A stretch of 64,000 bases of DNA from Bacteroidales bacterium (GTDB lineage Bacteria; Bacteroidota; Bacteroidia; Bacteroidales; UBA932): contig JAFPVJ010000009.1 in NCBI GenBank assembly GCA_017400135.1, positions 62,001 through 126,000 of the forward strand. Reading direction: 5' to 3'. The translations under genes and the position numbers were made by a program. Positions 55,054 through 63,820 of this stretch are shown here, piece after piece. The notes below the pieces were generated by a model. The model saw only the letters and a list, made by a program, of their open reading frames with translations. It was not told the origin of the DNA and ran no database searches. The stretch's first letter is position 1; the number at the start of each line of letters is the position of its first letter.

Positions 55054-56628
55054 TCAATATCTATATCTGTCAAATGCCTGGCTGATGACGCTGTAGTGCT
55101 CAGGATACTGGTCGGACAAGGCTTCCTGGAAAGCCTCGCGTCCCACCACATCGGGCCCCAGGACGCTGAAAATCTTGGCGGCGTCCAATCCTCTCTCCTC
55201 CAGGTACATCAGAATCTGGGGATAGAACCATTGCGTCAGTCCTTCCGCCGGCGTCCCCCGCCCGTACCGTGCCCGGAAAAGCAGGTTGCCGAAAAAATAG
55301 CCCCACATCTCGCCGACTTCGCAGTACCCGGCATCCTCCTCCAGCCCGGTCCCGTAGGTAATCCCGAGACTGGTGACATACGATTTGAGGATGAAGCGGA
55401 TAAAACGCTCCCAGTACTCCTTTCCAGCCCGGATGAAATGGCTGGCGTGCGAGAGTTCATGGACCGTTTCAGAATAGATGGAGGCATGGTCATGGCAGTA
55501 TTTCAAACCGAGGGTGATGTCCGGCAGGAACATCTTGACCAGGCTGGCATAATCCCCCAGGAATTCTCCCAGCTTGCCGGAATCGACCATGACGCCCTGC
55601 TGAAGCATCGGCGTGCTGCTCACTCCCAGCGAGCGGAATATCCAGAGCCGCAGGTTCGAGGGCGGAGCGGATACGTCTCCCTCCTCGTTGCAGCGGTCGA
55701 AATACCGGGCCGTCGCATTGTTGACGGCGCATCTCGTAAACAGTTTCCAGTCCGAATCCTTGTCCACCGTGACATCGATCCCTTCCGGGGAATGCTTCCC
55801 CAGCGTGGACATCGACGCCGGGACCAGCACCAGGTTCACCCCGATGGCGAAGCCCCTACGGTTCCGGAAGACCAGGCGGTAGCGCACGTCTTCTGAAAAG
55901 GATTTCGATATCTCGTAACAGCCCTCGTCGTCCGTATAGGCCGTGGCATACTTGACAAAGGAATTGACACAGACCTTCACCCCGGAGAGGCCGGCCGGGA
56001 CGCCGTTGTTGCTCTCCTCATCCAGCACGGTGATGCGCCCGGCCGGGGCGAATGACTCCCCTTCCGCACGTGTGTCCGGAGACAGCAGGGCGCCATTGCC
56101 GGTCAGGCGGAAAGATTCCCGTTCCACCGCCCGCCAGTCGATGTCCTCCGCACGCGTATGCGCATCGTTGTCAGCAATGTAGCATTCGTCCAGCACCTCA
56201 CATAGAATCCCCGTCGGGAAGGAGAAGTCGGCCGGAACGACGGCATACTGCCAGGTAATCTGTCCCTGGCCGATTTCCGGGTCTTGATAATAGTCTCCCT
56301 CCCGGACGATACGGTGGTCCAGGGGATGGTCCACCAGCTCGAGTCCCAGCGCTTCAAGGCGCTCGAACTGGACATCGTCCTTCGGTAGGAAACGGACGTA
56401 AATGTCCGTCGGCCGCAGGTCCAGACGGGCAGCCTTGTCGGGATACAGCGAGCGGACCGCCAGTTGCATGTTATCCAGGGAATAGGGATCGTCCAGTTTC
56501 TCGCCCAGGACGATCATCTCGTGTCCGATACCGGACAAGTCGACGGACCGGGCCCGGTCCGGCTCCAGTCCTCCGTGCGCACAGCCGGCGAGCAGCAGCA
56601 CGGGCAGCAGTCTCAGGAAATTCTTCAT
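55054..56628 (-). CDS. HExxH lipoprotein, putative metallopeptidase
   Basis: A 524-residue lipoprotein (LAGC lipobox, Cys16). Residues 195-280 are a carboxypeptidase-regulatory-like beta sandwich (GRITVLDEESNNGVPAG, TAYTDDEGCYEI). The C-terminal part has the zinc-binding motif TVHELSHASHF (HExxH, about residues 390-394) and a possible third ligand in CEVGEMWGYFFG (Glu437 or Glu440), the layout of gluzincin peptidases. It is expected to act on the cell surface or in the periplasm. It heads the operon with DUF3575 and Mfa2-like proteins, so it may process surface or fimbrial proteins; that is inference. Confidence 0.7.
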   Translation of the reverse strand: MKNFLRLLPVLLLAGCAHGGLEPDRARSVDLSGIGHEMIVLGEKLDDPYSLDNMQLAVRSLYPDKAARLDLRPTDIYVRFLPKDDVQFERLEALGLELVDHPLDHRIVREGDYYQDPEIGQGQITWQYAVVPADFSFPTGILCEVLDECYIADNDAHTRAEDIDWRAVERESFRLTGNGALLSPDTRAEGESFAPAGRITVLDEESNNGVPAGLSGVKVCVNSFVKYATAYTDDEGCYEISKSFSEDVRYRLVFRNRRGFAIGVNLVLVPASMSTLGKHSPEGIDVTVDKDSDWKLFTRCAVNNATARYFDRCNEEGDVSAPPSNLRLWIFRSLGVSSTPMLQQGVMVDSGKLGEFLGDYASLVKMFLPDITLGLKYCHDHASIYSETVHELSHASHFIRAGKEYWERFIRFILKSYVTSLGITYGTGLEEDAGYCEVGEMWGYFFGNLLFRARYGRGTPAEGLTQWFYPQILMYLEERGLDAAKIFSVLGPDVVGREAFQEALSDQYPEHYSVISQAFDRYRY

Positions 56629-56652
56629 AGCTTTCAATGTTTCAGTCCGGGA

Positions 56653-56660
56653 CAAATGTA
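56653..56660 (-). promoter_or_regulatory. -7 box of the HExxH lipoprotein operon
   Basis: Minus-strand TACATTTG, 24 bases before the start at 56628. Confidence 0.55.
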
Positions 56661-56707
56661 AGGATAGCTATCCGTGTGAAAAAATTTAACACGGATAAAA
56701 AGCAAAA

Positions 56708-56736
56708 TCGGCCTCCCACAAATGTAGAAGGCCGAT
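56708..56736 (-). terminator. Terminator of the Dcu transporter operon
   Basis: An 8-bp stem (56708-56715 with 56729-56736) followed on the minus strand by a T-rich run, 24 bases after the transporter stop. Confidence 0.7.
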
Positions 56737-56760
56737 GCAAAGACGGAAAAACGCCCGATT

Positions 56761-58146
56761 TTACTGAATAAACGAGGCGAAATAGCCCGGGAAGATCACG
56801 CTCGTGATCAGATAACCGATGACCGTGGATATGATCACCGCAATCAGCCCCGGCATCATGAAGCTGTGGTTAAGCAGATATTTGCCGATCACCGTCGTTC
56901 CGGAACGGTCGAAGTTGACCGTCGCGATATCCGAAGGATAGTTCGGAATGAAGAAGTAACCGTAAACGCTCGGCAGCACACCCAGCAGGACGGGACCGGC
57001 GATGCCCAACTCGTAAGCCAGCGGCAGCATCGCCACGACGACGGCGCCCTGGGAATTGATCAGGACCGATACCAGGAAGAAGACGAACGCAATGCTCCAG
57101 GGGTAATTGGTCACCAGGTCGGCGAGCATCACCTTCATCTGGTCCATATAATTGCCGAAATAGGTATCCGCCAGCCAGGCAATGCCGTAGATGGCCACGA
57201 CGGCGACCATGCCGGACTGCCAAACGGCACCGCCGACCGCTTTCTTGGGTTTCGCCTTGCAGAACATGATGTTGCAGGCGGCGGCGGTCAGCATGATGAT
57301 CTGGATGATGATATTCATCTTGGGGATGCCCAGGGCGGCGGCCAGGGTGACCGAAGCGCCGTCACGGGTGACATGGATCATCTGGCAGAACGCGAATCCG
57401 ACGATGACCAGCAGGGCGGCCAGAAAGATGAACACGGAGGCCTTCGCCTCTTTGGTGATCACGCGGTCCAGGGTGGTGGCGCTGTTGCCGTACATGTACT
57501 GGTACAGTTCGGGGTCGGCCTTTCTCTTCAGGAATTCGGGATCCTTGTCCAGATCCTTGCCCCTGCGGTAGGATGCCAGTGACGCGAACAACAGGCCGAT
57601 GATGCAGGCGGGAAGGGTGACCATCAGGACCTGGGGAATGGCGACCATGTAGCCGTTGGCGTTGGAGATGGTCACGAAGGCCACCACGGCCGCTGCGATC
57701 GGCGAACAGGTGATACCCACCTGGGAGGCGATGGAAGCCACGCCGCACGGACGTTCGGGACGGATGTTCTTCTTGAGGGCGATGTCACAGATGATGGGCA
57801 TCAGCGTATAGACCACGTGACCGGTGCCGACCAGGACCGTCAGGAAGAAGGTGGTCAGCGGGGCCAGGAAAGTGATGTGGTCCGGATGCTTGCGCAGCAT
57901 CTTTTCCGCAATCTGGATCATCCAGTCCATACCTCCCGAGGCCTGCAAGGTTCCCGCGCAGGTCACGGCGGCGATGATGATGTAAATGACATCCGTGGGA
58001 GGCGTACCGGGTTTCAGGCCGAAGCCGAAAACCAGGATGGCCAGGCCGATGCCGGAAATGGCGCCCAGGGCCAGGCTGCCGTAGCGCGAGCCGACATACA
58101 GGGCGGCCAGCACGATCAGCAGCTGGATAATCATCGAGAAAGTCAT
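56761..58146 (-). CDS. Anaerobic C4-dicarboxylate transporter, Dcu family
   Basis: A 461-residue inner-membrane antiporter with about 12 helices. Family motifs include AVTCAGTLQASGGMDWM, LTTFFLTVLVGTGHVVYTLMPII, RPERPCGVASIASQVGITCSPI and the end region IPNYPSDIATVNFDRSGTT. DcuA/DcuB-type proteins exchange fumarate, malate or aspartate for succinate during anaerobic growth. A and B cannot be told apart here. Last gene of the long minus-strand run, 36 bases after deoC. Confidence 0.92.
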   Translation of the reverse strand: MTFSMIIQLLIVLAALYVGSRYGSLALGAISGIGLAILVFGFGLKPGTPPTDVIYIIIAAVTCAGTLQASGGMDWMIQIAEKMLRKHPDHITFLAPLTTFFLTVLVGTGHVVYTLMPIICDIALKKNIRPERPCGVASIASQVGITCSPIAAAVVAFVTISNANGYMVAIPQVLMVTLPACIIGLLFASLASYRRGKDLDKDPEFLKRKADPELYQYMYGNSATTLDRVITKEAKASVFIFLAALLVIVGFAFCQMIHVTRDGASVTLAAALGIPKMNIIIQIIMLTAAACNIMFCKAKPKKAVGGAVWQSGMVAVVAIYGIAWLADTYFGNYMDQMKVMLADLVTNYPWSIAFVFFLVSVLINSQGAVVVAMLPLAYELGIAGPVLLGVLPSVYGYFFIPNYPSDIATVNFDRSGTTVIGKYLLNHSFMMPGLIAVIISTVIGYLITSVIFPGYFASFIQ

Positions 58147-58182
58147 GGGTTATCGTTTTAGTGGTTTCTTGGATTCGAGGAA

Positions 58183-59076
58183 TCAGAAATAGCTGACAGT
58201 GTTCTGCTCGATGGCTCCCATCAGGCTGTTGCCGAGACGGCTGACACCGAAACGGAAGAAATCCTTGTGCAGCCAACCGGCGCCCAGCACGGAGGAAACG
58301 ATCGAGTAATAGCACAGGGCATCCTTGGCGGAAGAGATGCCGCCGGCAGCCTTGAAGCCGACCTTGCGGCCGGTCTTGGCATAGAAAGCCTTGATCGCCT
58401 CGCACATGACGAAGGCGGCCATCGGCGTGGCATTGACCTCCACCTTGCCGGTCGAAGTCTTGATGAAATCGGCGCCGGCCTCCATCGCGAGGAAGGCTGC
58501 GGCGGCGATGTTGGGCGCAGACACCAGCAATCCCGTCTCAAGGATGACCTTCAGGACAATCCGGCGTCCCTGTTTCGCTCCCGCGGCATCGACAGCCTGT
58601 CTCATGGCCGCGATCTCATCCTTGACGGTGGCATAATCACCGGCCAGGAAAGCATTGAGCGCCAGGACGATGTCAATCTCGTCGGCACCGGTCTCGACGG
58701 CCAGTTCACATTCGCGCACCTTCACTTCCAGGAAACTCTGGGAAGCGGGGAAACAACCGGCGACAGCCGTCACATGGACGGCCGGATCCTTGCGTTCCCT
58801 GGCGACCGTAGCCGCAAAGTTGGGGAAGACGCAGATGGAAGCGGGCAGCGGGTAGGTCGGATAGGCTTGGGGCAGGCCGTTTACCTTCGCGACGAGTTTC
58901 TTCACGGAAGCGACGGTATCCGTCGCGTGAAGCGTGGTGAGATCCATCAAGGAGAAGCAGTCCTTCAGACGGTCGGGCGAAGCGACTTCGTCCAGGCTGG
59001 AAGCGATCAGCTCAAGCGTCCTGCCGATCTTTTCCTGATCCGGGCTATACCCGTATTTTTCAAACAAGTCATTCAT
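58183..59076 (-). CDS. deoC: Deoxyribose-phosphate aldolase
   Basis: A 297-residue class I aldolase that splits 2-deoxyribose-5-phosphate to glyceraldehyde-3-phosphate and acetaldehyde. The Schiff-base lysine is in FIKTSTGKVEVNAT and the proton-relay Lys in VGFKAAGGISS; ETGADEIDIVL is also conserved. Longer than E. coli DeoC by an N-terminal helical extension. It overlaps the radical SAM gene by 8 bases. Confidence 0.95.
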   Translation of the reverse strand: MNDLFEKYGYSPDQEKIGRTLELIASSLDEVASPDRLKDCFSLMDLTTLHATDTVASVKKLVAKVNGLPQAYPTYPLPASICVFPNFAATVARERKDPAVHVTAVAGCFPASQSFLEVKVRECELAVETGADEIDIVLALNAFLAGDYATVKDEIAAMRQAVDAAGAKQGRRIVLKVILETGLLVSAPNIAAAAFLAMEAGADFIKTSTGKVEVNATPMAAFVMCEAIKAFYAKTGRKVGFKAAGGISSAKDALCYYSIVSSVLGAGWLHKDFFRFGVSRLGNSLMGAIEQNTVSYF

Positions 59077-59830
59077 ATATTTGAATATTAAAACCTTCTT
59101 CGATAAGGGGTCGCAGCATCGCTGCCATTTCCGCCGCGGAGAATTTGGTCAGTCCGGCCTGCGGCGTGGGCCGGGCAATCGTATAAACCATGATTTGACG
59201 GGGCCGCAAGTCCCGCACGATATCCATCCAGGCTTGCAGGGAACGCGGTTCGGACGAATCGAATCCCTTTGCCCGGAGAAACATCGTCTGCAAGATGAAA
59301 TCCCCCTCGAACCGGCGCATTCCCTCAATCACGCGGGACACCTCGTAACGCCCGGCAGGGCGGTTGACGAGACGCGCCTGCTCCGTCGTAGGAGCATCCA
59401 GTTTCAGGATCGGGCTGTCCACCTTGCGAAGCGCCTCGAAAACGGCCGGATCGTCCAGACACGTGGCGTTGGTCAGGACCGACACGCGGGCGTCCGGATA
59501 GAAACGGTCGCGCAGTTCCAGGGTCGCATCGATGATCTGGGGAAAAGCGGGATTGAGCGTCGGCTCCCCGTCCCCGGAGAAAGTGATGGAGTCAATTTCG
59601 GTCCCAGCGGCAGCACAAGCGGCCAGTTTGGCCTCCAGCGCCTCCCGGAGCATCTCCAAATCCGGCAGGGACTTGTCGCCCCGGCCGTCCCGGTTCCAGC
59701 CGCATTCACAATAGATGCAGTCGAAATTGCAGAGTTTCCCGCGCTCCGGCAGCAGATTGATGCCGAGCGAGGATCCGAGCCTGCGGCTACGGATGGGGCC
59801 GAAAACGATCTTTTCCCTCAACATACTCAA
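59069..59830 (-). CDS. Radical SAM protein
   Basis: A 253-residue radical SAM enzyme. The iron-sulphur motif is CNFDCIYCECGW (CxxxCxxC), with GDGEPTLNP and VSVLTNATCL characteristic of the wybutosine-related or Fe-S oxidoreductase subfamily. No accessory cysteine domain is seen. Substrate unknown. It lies between the DUF4296 lipoprotein (4-base overlap) and deoC. Confidence 0.88.
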   Translation of the reverse strand: MSMLREKIVFGPIRSRRLGSSLGINLLPERGKLCNFDCIYCECGWNRDGRGDKSLPDLEMLREALEAKLAACAAAGTEIDSITFSGDGEPTLNPAFPQIIDATLELRDRFYPDARVSVLTNATCLDDPAVFEALRKVDSPILKLDAPTTEQARLVNRPAGRYEVSRVIEGMRRFEGDFILQTMFLRAKGFDSSEPRSLQAWMDIVRDLRPRQIMVYTIARPTPQAGLTKFSAAEMAAMLRPLIEEGFNIQIYE

Positions 59831-60321
59831 TTATCCGGCATCCAGGCGCCCCACTCATCCTGTTTCAGTGCAATCCTGAAACCAGCGGCGCGGGCAAAGA
59901 AAGACGAATCGTAAAACGCGGTCGGGACATGGGTGGCGTCCATCAGGCGCTTGATCTCCGACCGGACGCTTTCCATGTCGGAGGAGAGCCGTTCCAGGTA
60001 CTTGGCATGATCTTCCAACTGGATGGAAGCCTGCCGCAGAATACGGGCGAAACGGCGGGAATCCTGCAAATAATAATTGGCGCTTTTGCGAAAGTCCAGG
60101 GTCGTGTAACCGTATTTCCGGAAGATGGGCTCATAGAAACGCATCGTGTCGGCGTTGTAAAACAGATCATCCTGGTCCCGCAGCCATTGGTCGGCAATGA
60201 AAAGATCCGCATAGATATCCGCCATCGTGGCACGCGGGATCACCTTGTCCTTCCGGCTGCAAGCGGAAAGACAAAGCAGGACGGCCAGCAGGACCGCGAC
60301 GGTGGTACGGATCGCTTTCAT
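59827..60321 (-). CDS. DUF4296 lipoprotein
   Basis: A 164-residue lipoprotein (CLSAC lipobox) with the DUF4296 features MADIYADLFIADQWL and PIFRKYGYTTLDFRKSANYYL. The family is small, Bacteroidetes-specific and of unknown function. It overlaps pheT by one base and the radical SAM gene by 4 bases. Confidence 0.82.
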   Translation of the reverse strand: MKAIRTTVAVLLAVLLCLSACSRKDKVIPRATMADIYADLFIADQWLRDQDDLFYNADTMRFYEPIFRKYGYTTLDFRKSANYYLQDSRRFARILRQASIQLEDHAKYLERLSSDMESVRSEIKRLMDATHVPTAFYDSSFFARAAGFRIALKQDEWGAWMPDN

Positions 60322-62762
60322 TATCTCAGGACGGCGCCGAACTGGTTCTGGAAGGTGGAAAGGAGCTTCTCCATCACGCGCTCCACATCCGCGTCGGTCA
60401 GGGTCTTTTCCAGATCCTGGATGGCGAAACTCAGGGCATACTGCTTCTTGCCCGCGGGAATCTTGTCTCCCCGGTACACGTCGAAAAGCGTGACTTGGCG
60501 AATCAGTTTCTTGCCCGCCTTGAAAGCGGCGGCCCGCAGGTCGGCATAGCTCACGGACTCATCCAAGAGCAAAGCGAGATCCCTGCGCACTTCGGGGAAC
60601 TTGGGCAGTTCCTTGAACGCAACCTTGTCGCGCTTGACCAGGGTGAAGAGGGCGTTCCAGTCAATTTCAGCCGCGAAAACCGGCTGCTTCACGCCGAAAC
60701 GGCGGGCCAGTTTGGGATGGACGGTACCCATCACCGCGATCTGCTTGTTCGAGCCGGGCATCAGATAGACCACGCCCTCTGCGAATACATCAGCCGGAGC
60801 GGAGGTCGTATTCATCTGATACAAATCGGCGCCGTAGCGACGGAGCAGCAGTTCGACATAACCCTTGAGCTGGAAGTAATTGCTCTTCGGTGCCTCGACC
60901 CGCCAGGATTTCTCCGGCGTGCCGGTCATCAGCAGGGAGAAGCAGGGATGCTCCTCATAGCCCTCGAGCGTCGTTCCCTCCTTTCCCGGCAAGCGCTGGT
61001 AAACGGAGCCGTATTCGAAGATCTTGAGGGAAGGAATCTGACGGTTGATGTTGTACGCGATGACCTCCAGGCCGTTCAGGATCAGGGTCTGGCGCATCAC
61101 GTTCAAATCGGAACTGAGCGGATTGACGATATGGACGGAACGCTCCGCCGGCCAGGTCTGAAGGCCTTCGTAGTACTCACCCTTGGTCAGGGAATTGTTC
61201 ATCGTCTCCACGAATCCGTTGGAGGCCAGGAAGTTGGAGATGTTGTTGCGGATGGCCTCGGGATCGGGAGTCGGGGATGCGTTGACCGACATCTTCATGT
61301 GCTTCGGCAGGGCGATGCTGTCATAACCGTGGATGCGCAGGATCTCCTCGACGACGTCGCACTCCCGCGTAACATCGACCATGTAGGAAGGTGCCGCCAC
61401 CCGGGCGCCGCCGGGACGCTTCTCGCGGAATTCATACTGGAGCGCGGCCAGAATCTTTTCAATCCGGTCGTGGCCGATCTTCTCGCCGATGAAGGCCTCG
61501 ATGCGGTCGTAGTCCAGGTCGATTTCCACTTCCTTGAACTTGTTGGGATAGACATCCCATACGGGGCCGACGATCCGGCCGCCGGCCAGTTCCTGGATCA
61601 ATAGGGCGGCCCGCTTGAGCGCGTATGGCGCAATCAGCGGATCGGCGCCCCGCTCGAAACGGAAGGAAGCGTCGGTCTGCAGTCCGTGCCGCTTGGACGT
61701 CTTTCGGACGGAGCCCGGATCGAAATAAGCGCTCTCCAGGAAGACATTCTTCGTCGCGTCCGTGACGCCCGAGTCGATGCCGCCGAATACGCCGGCGATG
61801 CACATCGGTCCGTTCGCGTTGGCGATGACCATATCGGAAGTGTCCAGCTTGCGGTCCACCTCATCGAGGGTACGGATGGGCTCTCCCGGCAGGGCACGGC
61901 GCACAATGACGGTGCCGCCGTCCACCTTGTCAGCATCAAAGGTATGCAGCGGCTGTCCCATTTCGAAGAGGACGAAATTGGAGATGTCGACGACATTGTT
62001 GATGGGACGCAGGCCGATGGAAAGCAGTTTCTTCTGCAGCCATTCCGGGGAAGGGGCTATGTTCACGCCCTCGATGGTCACTCCCGTATAGCGGGGAGCG
62101 CCGTCGGGATCCAGCACCTCGACCTTCAGTCCCCCCTCTTCCCCTTTGCGGAAAGCGGAGACATCCGGATAATTGAGCCTGGAGGGCTTGTCATTGGCTT
62201 GGAGCCAGGCATACAGGTCGCGCGCGACACCGATGTGGGAAGCCGCATCCACGCGGTTCGCCGTGATTTCATATTCGATGACGGCTTCCGTCTTGAGATG
62301 CAGGTAGTCCTTGGCCGGCGTACCGACGACCGCCTCGGGCTCGAGCACCATGATGCCGGAATGGTCCTCGCCGATCCCCAGCTCATCCTTGGCGCAGATC
62401 ATGCCCAGGGACTCCACACCGCGGATCTTGGACCGCTTGATCTTGAAGTCACCGGGAAGGACGGTGCCGATCCGTGCAAACAGGACTTTCTGACCGGCGG
62501 CGACATTGGGAGCCCCGCACACGACGGTCAGGGGTTCCCCGCTCCCGTCATTCACCTTCGTGATGTGAAGATGGTCCGAGTCCGGATGGGGCTCGCACTC
62601 CAACACTTCCGCCACGACAACCCCGGCCAGTCCGCCGGGAATCTCTTCCTGCTCCTCCACGGAATCGACCTCGATCCCGATGGCAGTCATGGCCTCGGCC
62701 ACCTGGGCCGGAGTAAGTTCACACTCAAGATAATCCTTGAGCCAACCGTAAGAAAGCTTCAT
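60321..62762 (-). CDS. pheT: Phenylalanyl-tRNA synthetase beta subunit
   Basis: An 813-residue beta subunit. It has the N-terminal tRNA-binding OB fold (VVAEVLECEPHPDSDHLHITKVN), B3/B4 editing region, B5 domain, and the C-terminal FDX-ACB domain (FPEVRRDLALLLDE, VTLFDVYRGDKIPAGKKQYALS). It pairs with PheS encoded elsewhere. It lies 13 bases after ftsY. Confidence 0.96.
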   Translation of the reverse strand: MKLSYGWLKDYLECELTPAQVAEAMTAIGIEVDSVEEQEEIPGGLAGVVVAEVLECEPHPDSDHLHITKVNDGSGEPLTVVCGAPNVAAGQKVLFARIGTVLPGDFKIKRSKIRGVESLGMICAKDELGIGEDHSGIMVLEPEAVVGTPAKDYLHLKTEAVIEYEITANRVDAASHIGVARDLYAWLQANDKPSRLNYPDVSAFRKGEEGGLKVEVLDPDGAPRYTGVTIEGVNIAPSPEWLQKKLLSIGLRPINNVVDISNFVLFEMGQPLHTFDADKVDGGTVIVRRALPGEPIRTLDEVDRKLDTSDMVIANANGPMCIAGVFGGIDSGVTDATKNVFLESAYFDPGSVRKTSKRHGLQTDASFRFERGADPLIAPYALKRAALLIQELAGGRIVGPVWDVYPNKFKEVEIDLDYDRIEAFIGEKIGHDRIEKILAALQYEFREKRPGGARVAAPSYMVDVTRECDVVEEILRIHGYDSIALPKHMKMSVNASPTPDPEAIRNNISNFLASNGFVETMNNSLTKGEYYEGLQTWPAERSVHIVNPLSSDLNVMRQTLILNGLEVIAYNINRQIPSLKIFEYGSVYQRLPGKEGTTLEGYEEHPCFSLLMTGTPEKSWRVEAPKSNYFQLKGYVELLLRRYGADLYQMNTTSAPADVFAEGVVYLMPGSNKQIAVMGTVHPKLARRFGVKQPVFAAEIDWNALFTLVKRDKVAFKELPKFPEVRRDLALLLDESVSYADLRAAAFKAGKKLIRQVTLFDVYRGDKIPAGKKQYALSFAIQDLEKTLTDADVERVMEKLLSTFQNQFGAVLR

Positions 62763-62775
62763 ATCGTTTCAATGT

Positions 62776-63708
62776 TTATTTCTTCAAATCTTCCAGGGAG
62801 AAGAGCGACTCGACAAATTCCTTCTTGTCAAACACTTTCAAGTCATCGATCCCCTCCCCGATGCCGATAAACTTGACGGGCACCTTGAACTGGTCCACGA
62901 CACCGATCACGACGCCGCCCTTCGCGCTTCCGTCCAGCTTGGTGATCGCCAGGGCGCTGACATCGGTCGCCCGGGAGAACTCCTTGGCCTGCTGGAAGGC
63001 ATTCTGGCCCGTGGAGGCGTCCAGCACCAGCAGGACCTCGTGCGGGGCGTCGGGGACGACCTTGCGCATCACGTTGCGGATCTTGGTCAGCTCGTTCATC
63101 AGGTCGACGCGGTTGTGGAGACGGCCTGCCGTATCGATCAGGACCACGTCCGCGCCTTTCGCCACGGCGCTGCTCACGGTATCGTATGCCACCGAAGCGG
63201 GATCCGAACCCATTTTCTGTTTGACAATGTCCACGCCCGCCCGCTGAGCCCAGATGTCCAGCTGGTCCACGGCAGCCGCCCGGAATGTATCGGCGGCACC
63301 GATGATTACCTTCTTGCCCTGGGCCTTGAGGCTGGATGCCAGTTTGCCGATGGTCGTGGTCTTGCCAACGCCGTTGACGCCGACCACCATCATCACGTAG
63401 GGCTTCTTGGAGAAGTCGAAGGGCTCCACAGGGCCTTCCTCGCTGTCCACATCCAGCAGCGCACCGATCTCCTCCCGAAGGATGCCGACCAGCTCTTCGA
63501 AAGACAGATACTTGTCCCTCTCCACCCGGTCCTCGAGATTGTCGATGATCTTGAGCGTCGTGTCGACACCCATGTCGGAAGCGACCAGCGCCTCTTCTAT
63601 GGCGTCCAGCGTCTCGTCGTCGACCTTGGACTTGCCGACCACGGCGCGGGACAGCTTCTGGAAGAAACTCTGCTTTGTCTTCTGTACTCCTTTGTCGAAG
63701 ATTCCCAT
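62776..63708 (-). CDS. ftsY: Signal recognition particle receptor FtsY
   Basis: A 310-residue SRP-type GTPase. GVNGVGKTTTIGKLAS is the P-loop, then DTFRAAAVDQL, DTAGRLHN and TKLDGSAKGG. The N-terminal acidic A domain of E. coli is absent, so membrane binding depends on the short N-terminus. First gene of the six-gene minus-strand run down to the Dcu transporter. Confidence 0.96.
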   Translation of the reverse strand: MGIFDKGVQKTKQSFFQKLSRAVVGKSKVDDETLDAIEEALVASDMGVDTTLKIIDNLEDRVERDKYLSFEELVGILREEIGALLDVDSEEGPVEPFDFSKKPYVMMVVGVNGVGKTTTIGKLASSLKAQGKKVIIGAADTFRAAAVDQLDIWAQRAGVDIVKQKMGSDPASVAYDTVSSAVAKGADVVLIDTAGRLHNRVDLMNELTKIRNVMRKVVPDAPHEVLLVLDASTGQNAFQQAKEFSRATDVSALAITKLDGSAKGGVVIGVVDQFKVPVKFIGIGEGIDDLKVFDKKEFVESLFSLEDLKK

Positions 63709-63729
63709 CAGCGTATTATTCTTATCTTA

Positions 63730-63737
63730 CAAAGATA
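63730..63737 (-). promoter_or_regulatory. -7 box of ftsY
   Basis: Minus-strand TATCTTTG, 21 bases before the ftsY ATG. Confidence 0.55.
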
Positions 63738-63756
63738 ACTCTTTTTATGAAAAATC

Positions 63757-63795
63757 AGCGGCCTCCGCAGGGCAAGTTTGCCCCCGGAGGCCGCT
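63757..63795 (-). terminator. Terminator between the DUF1080-like gene and ftsY
   Basis: An 11-bp perfect GC-rich stem (63757-63767 with 63785-63795) with a second inner stem (GGGCAA/TTGCCC), followed on the minus strand by GATTTTTC. Confidence 0.85.
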
Positions 63796-63820
63796 GAGAT
63801 CGACGGATTCCGATCCGGAA

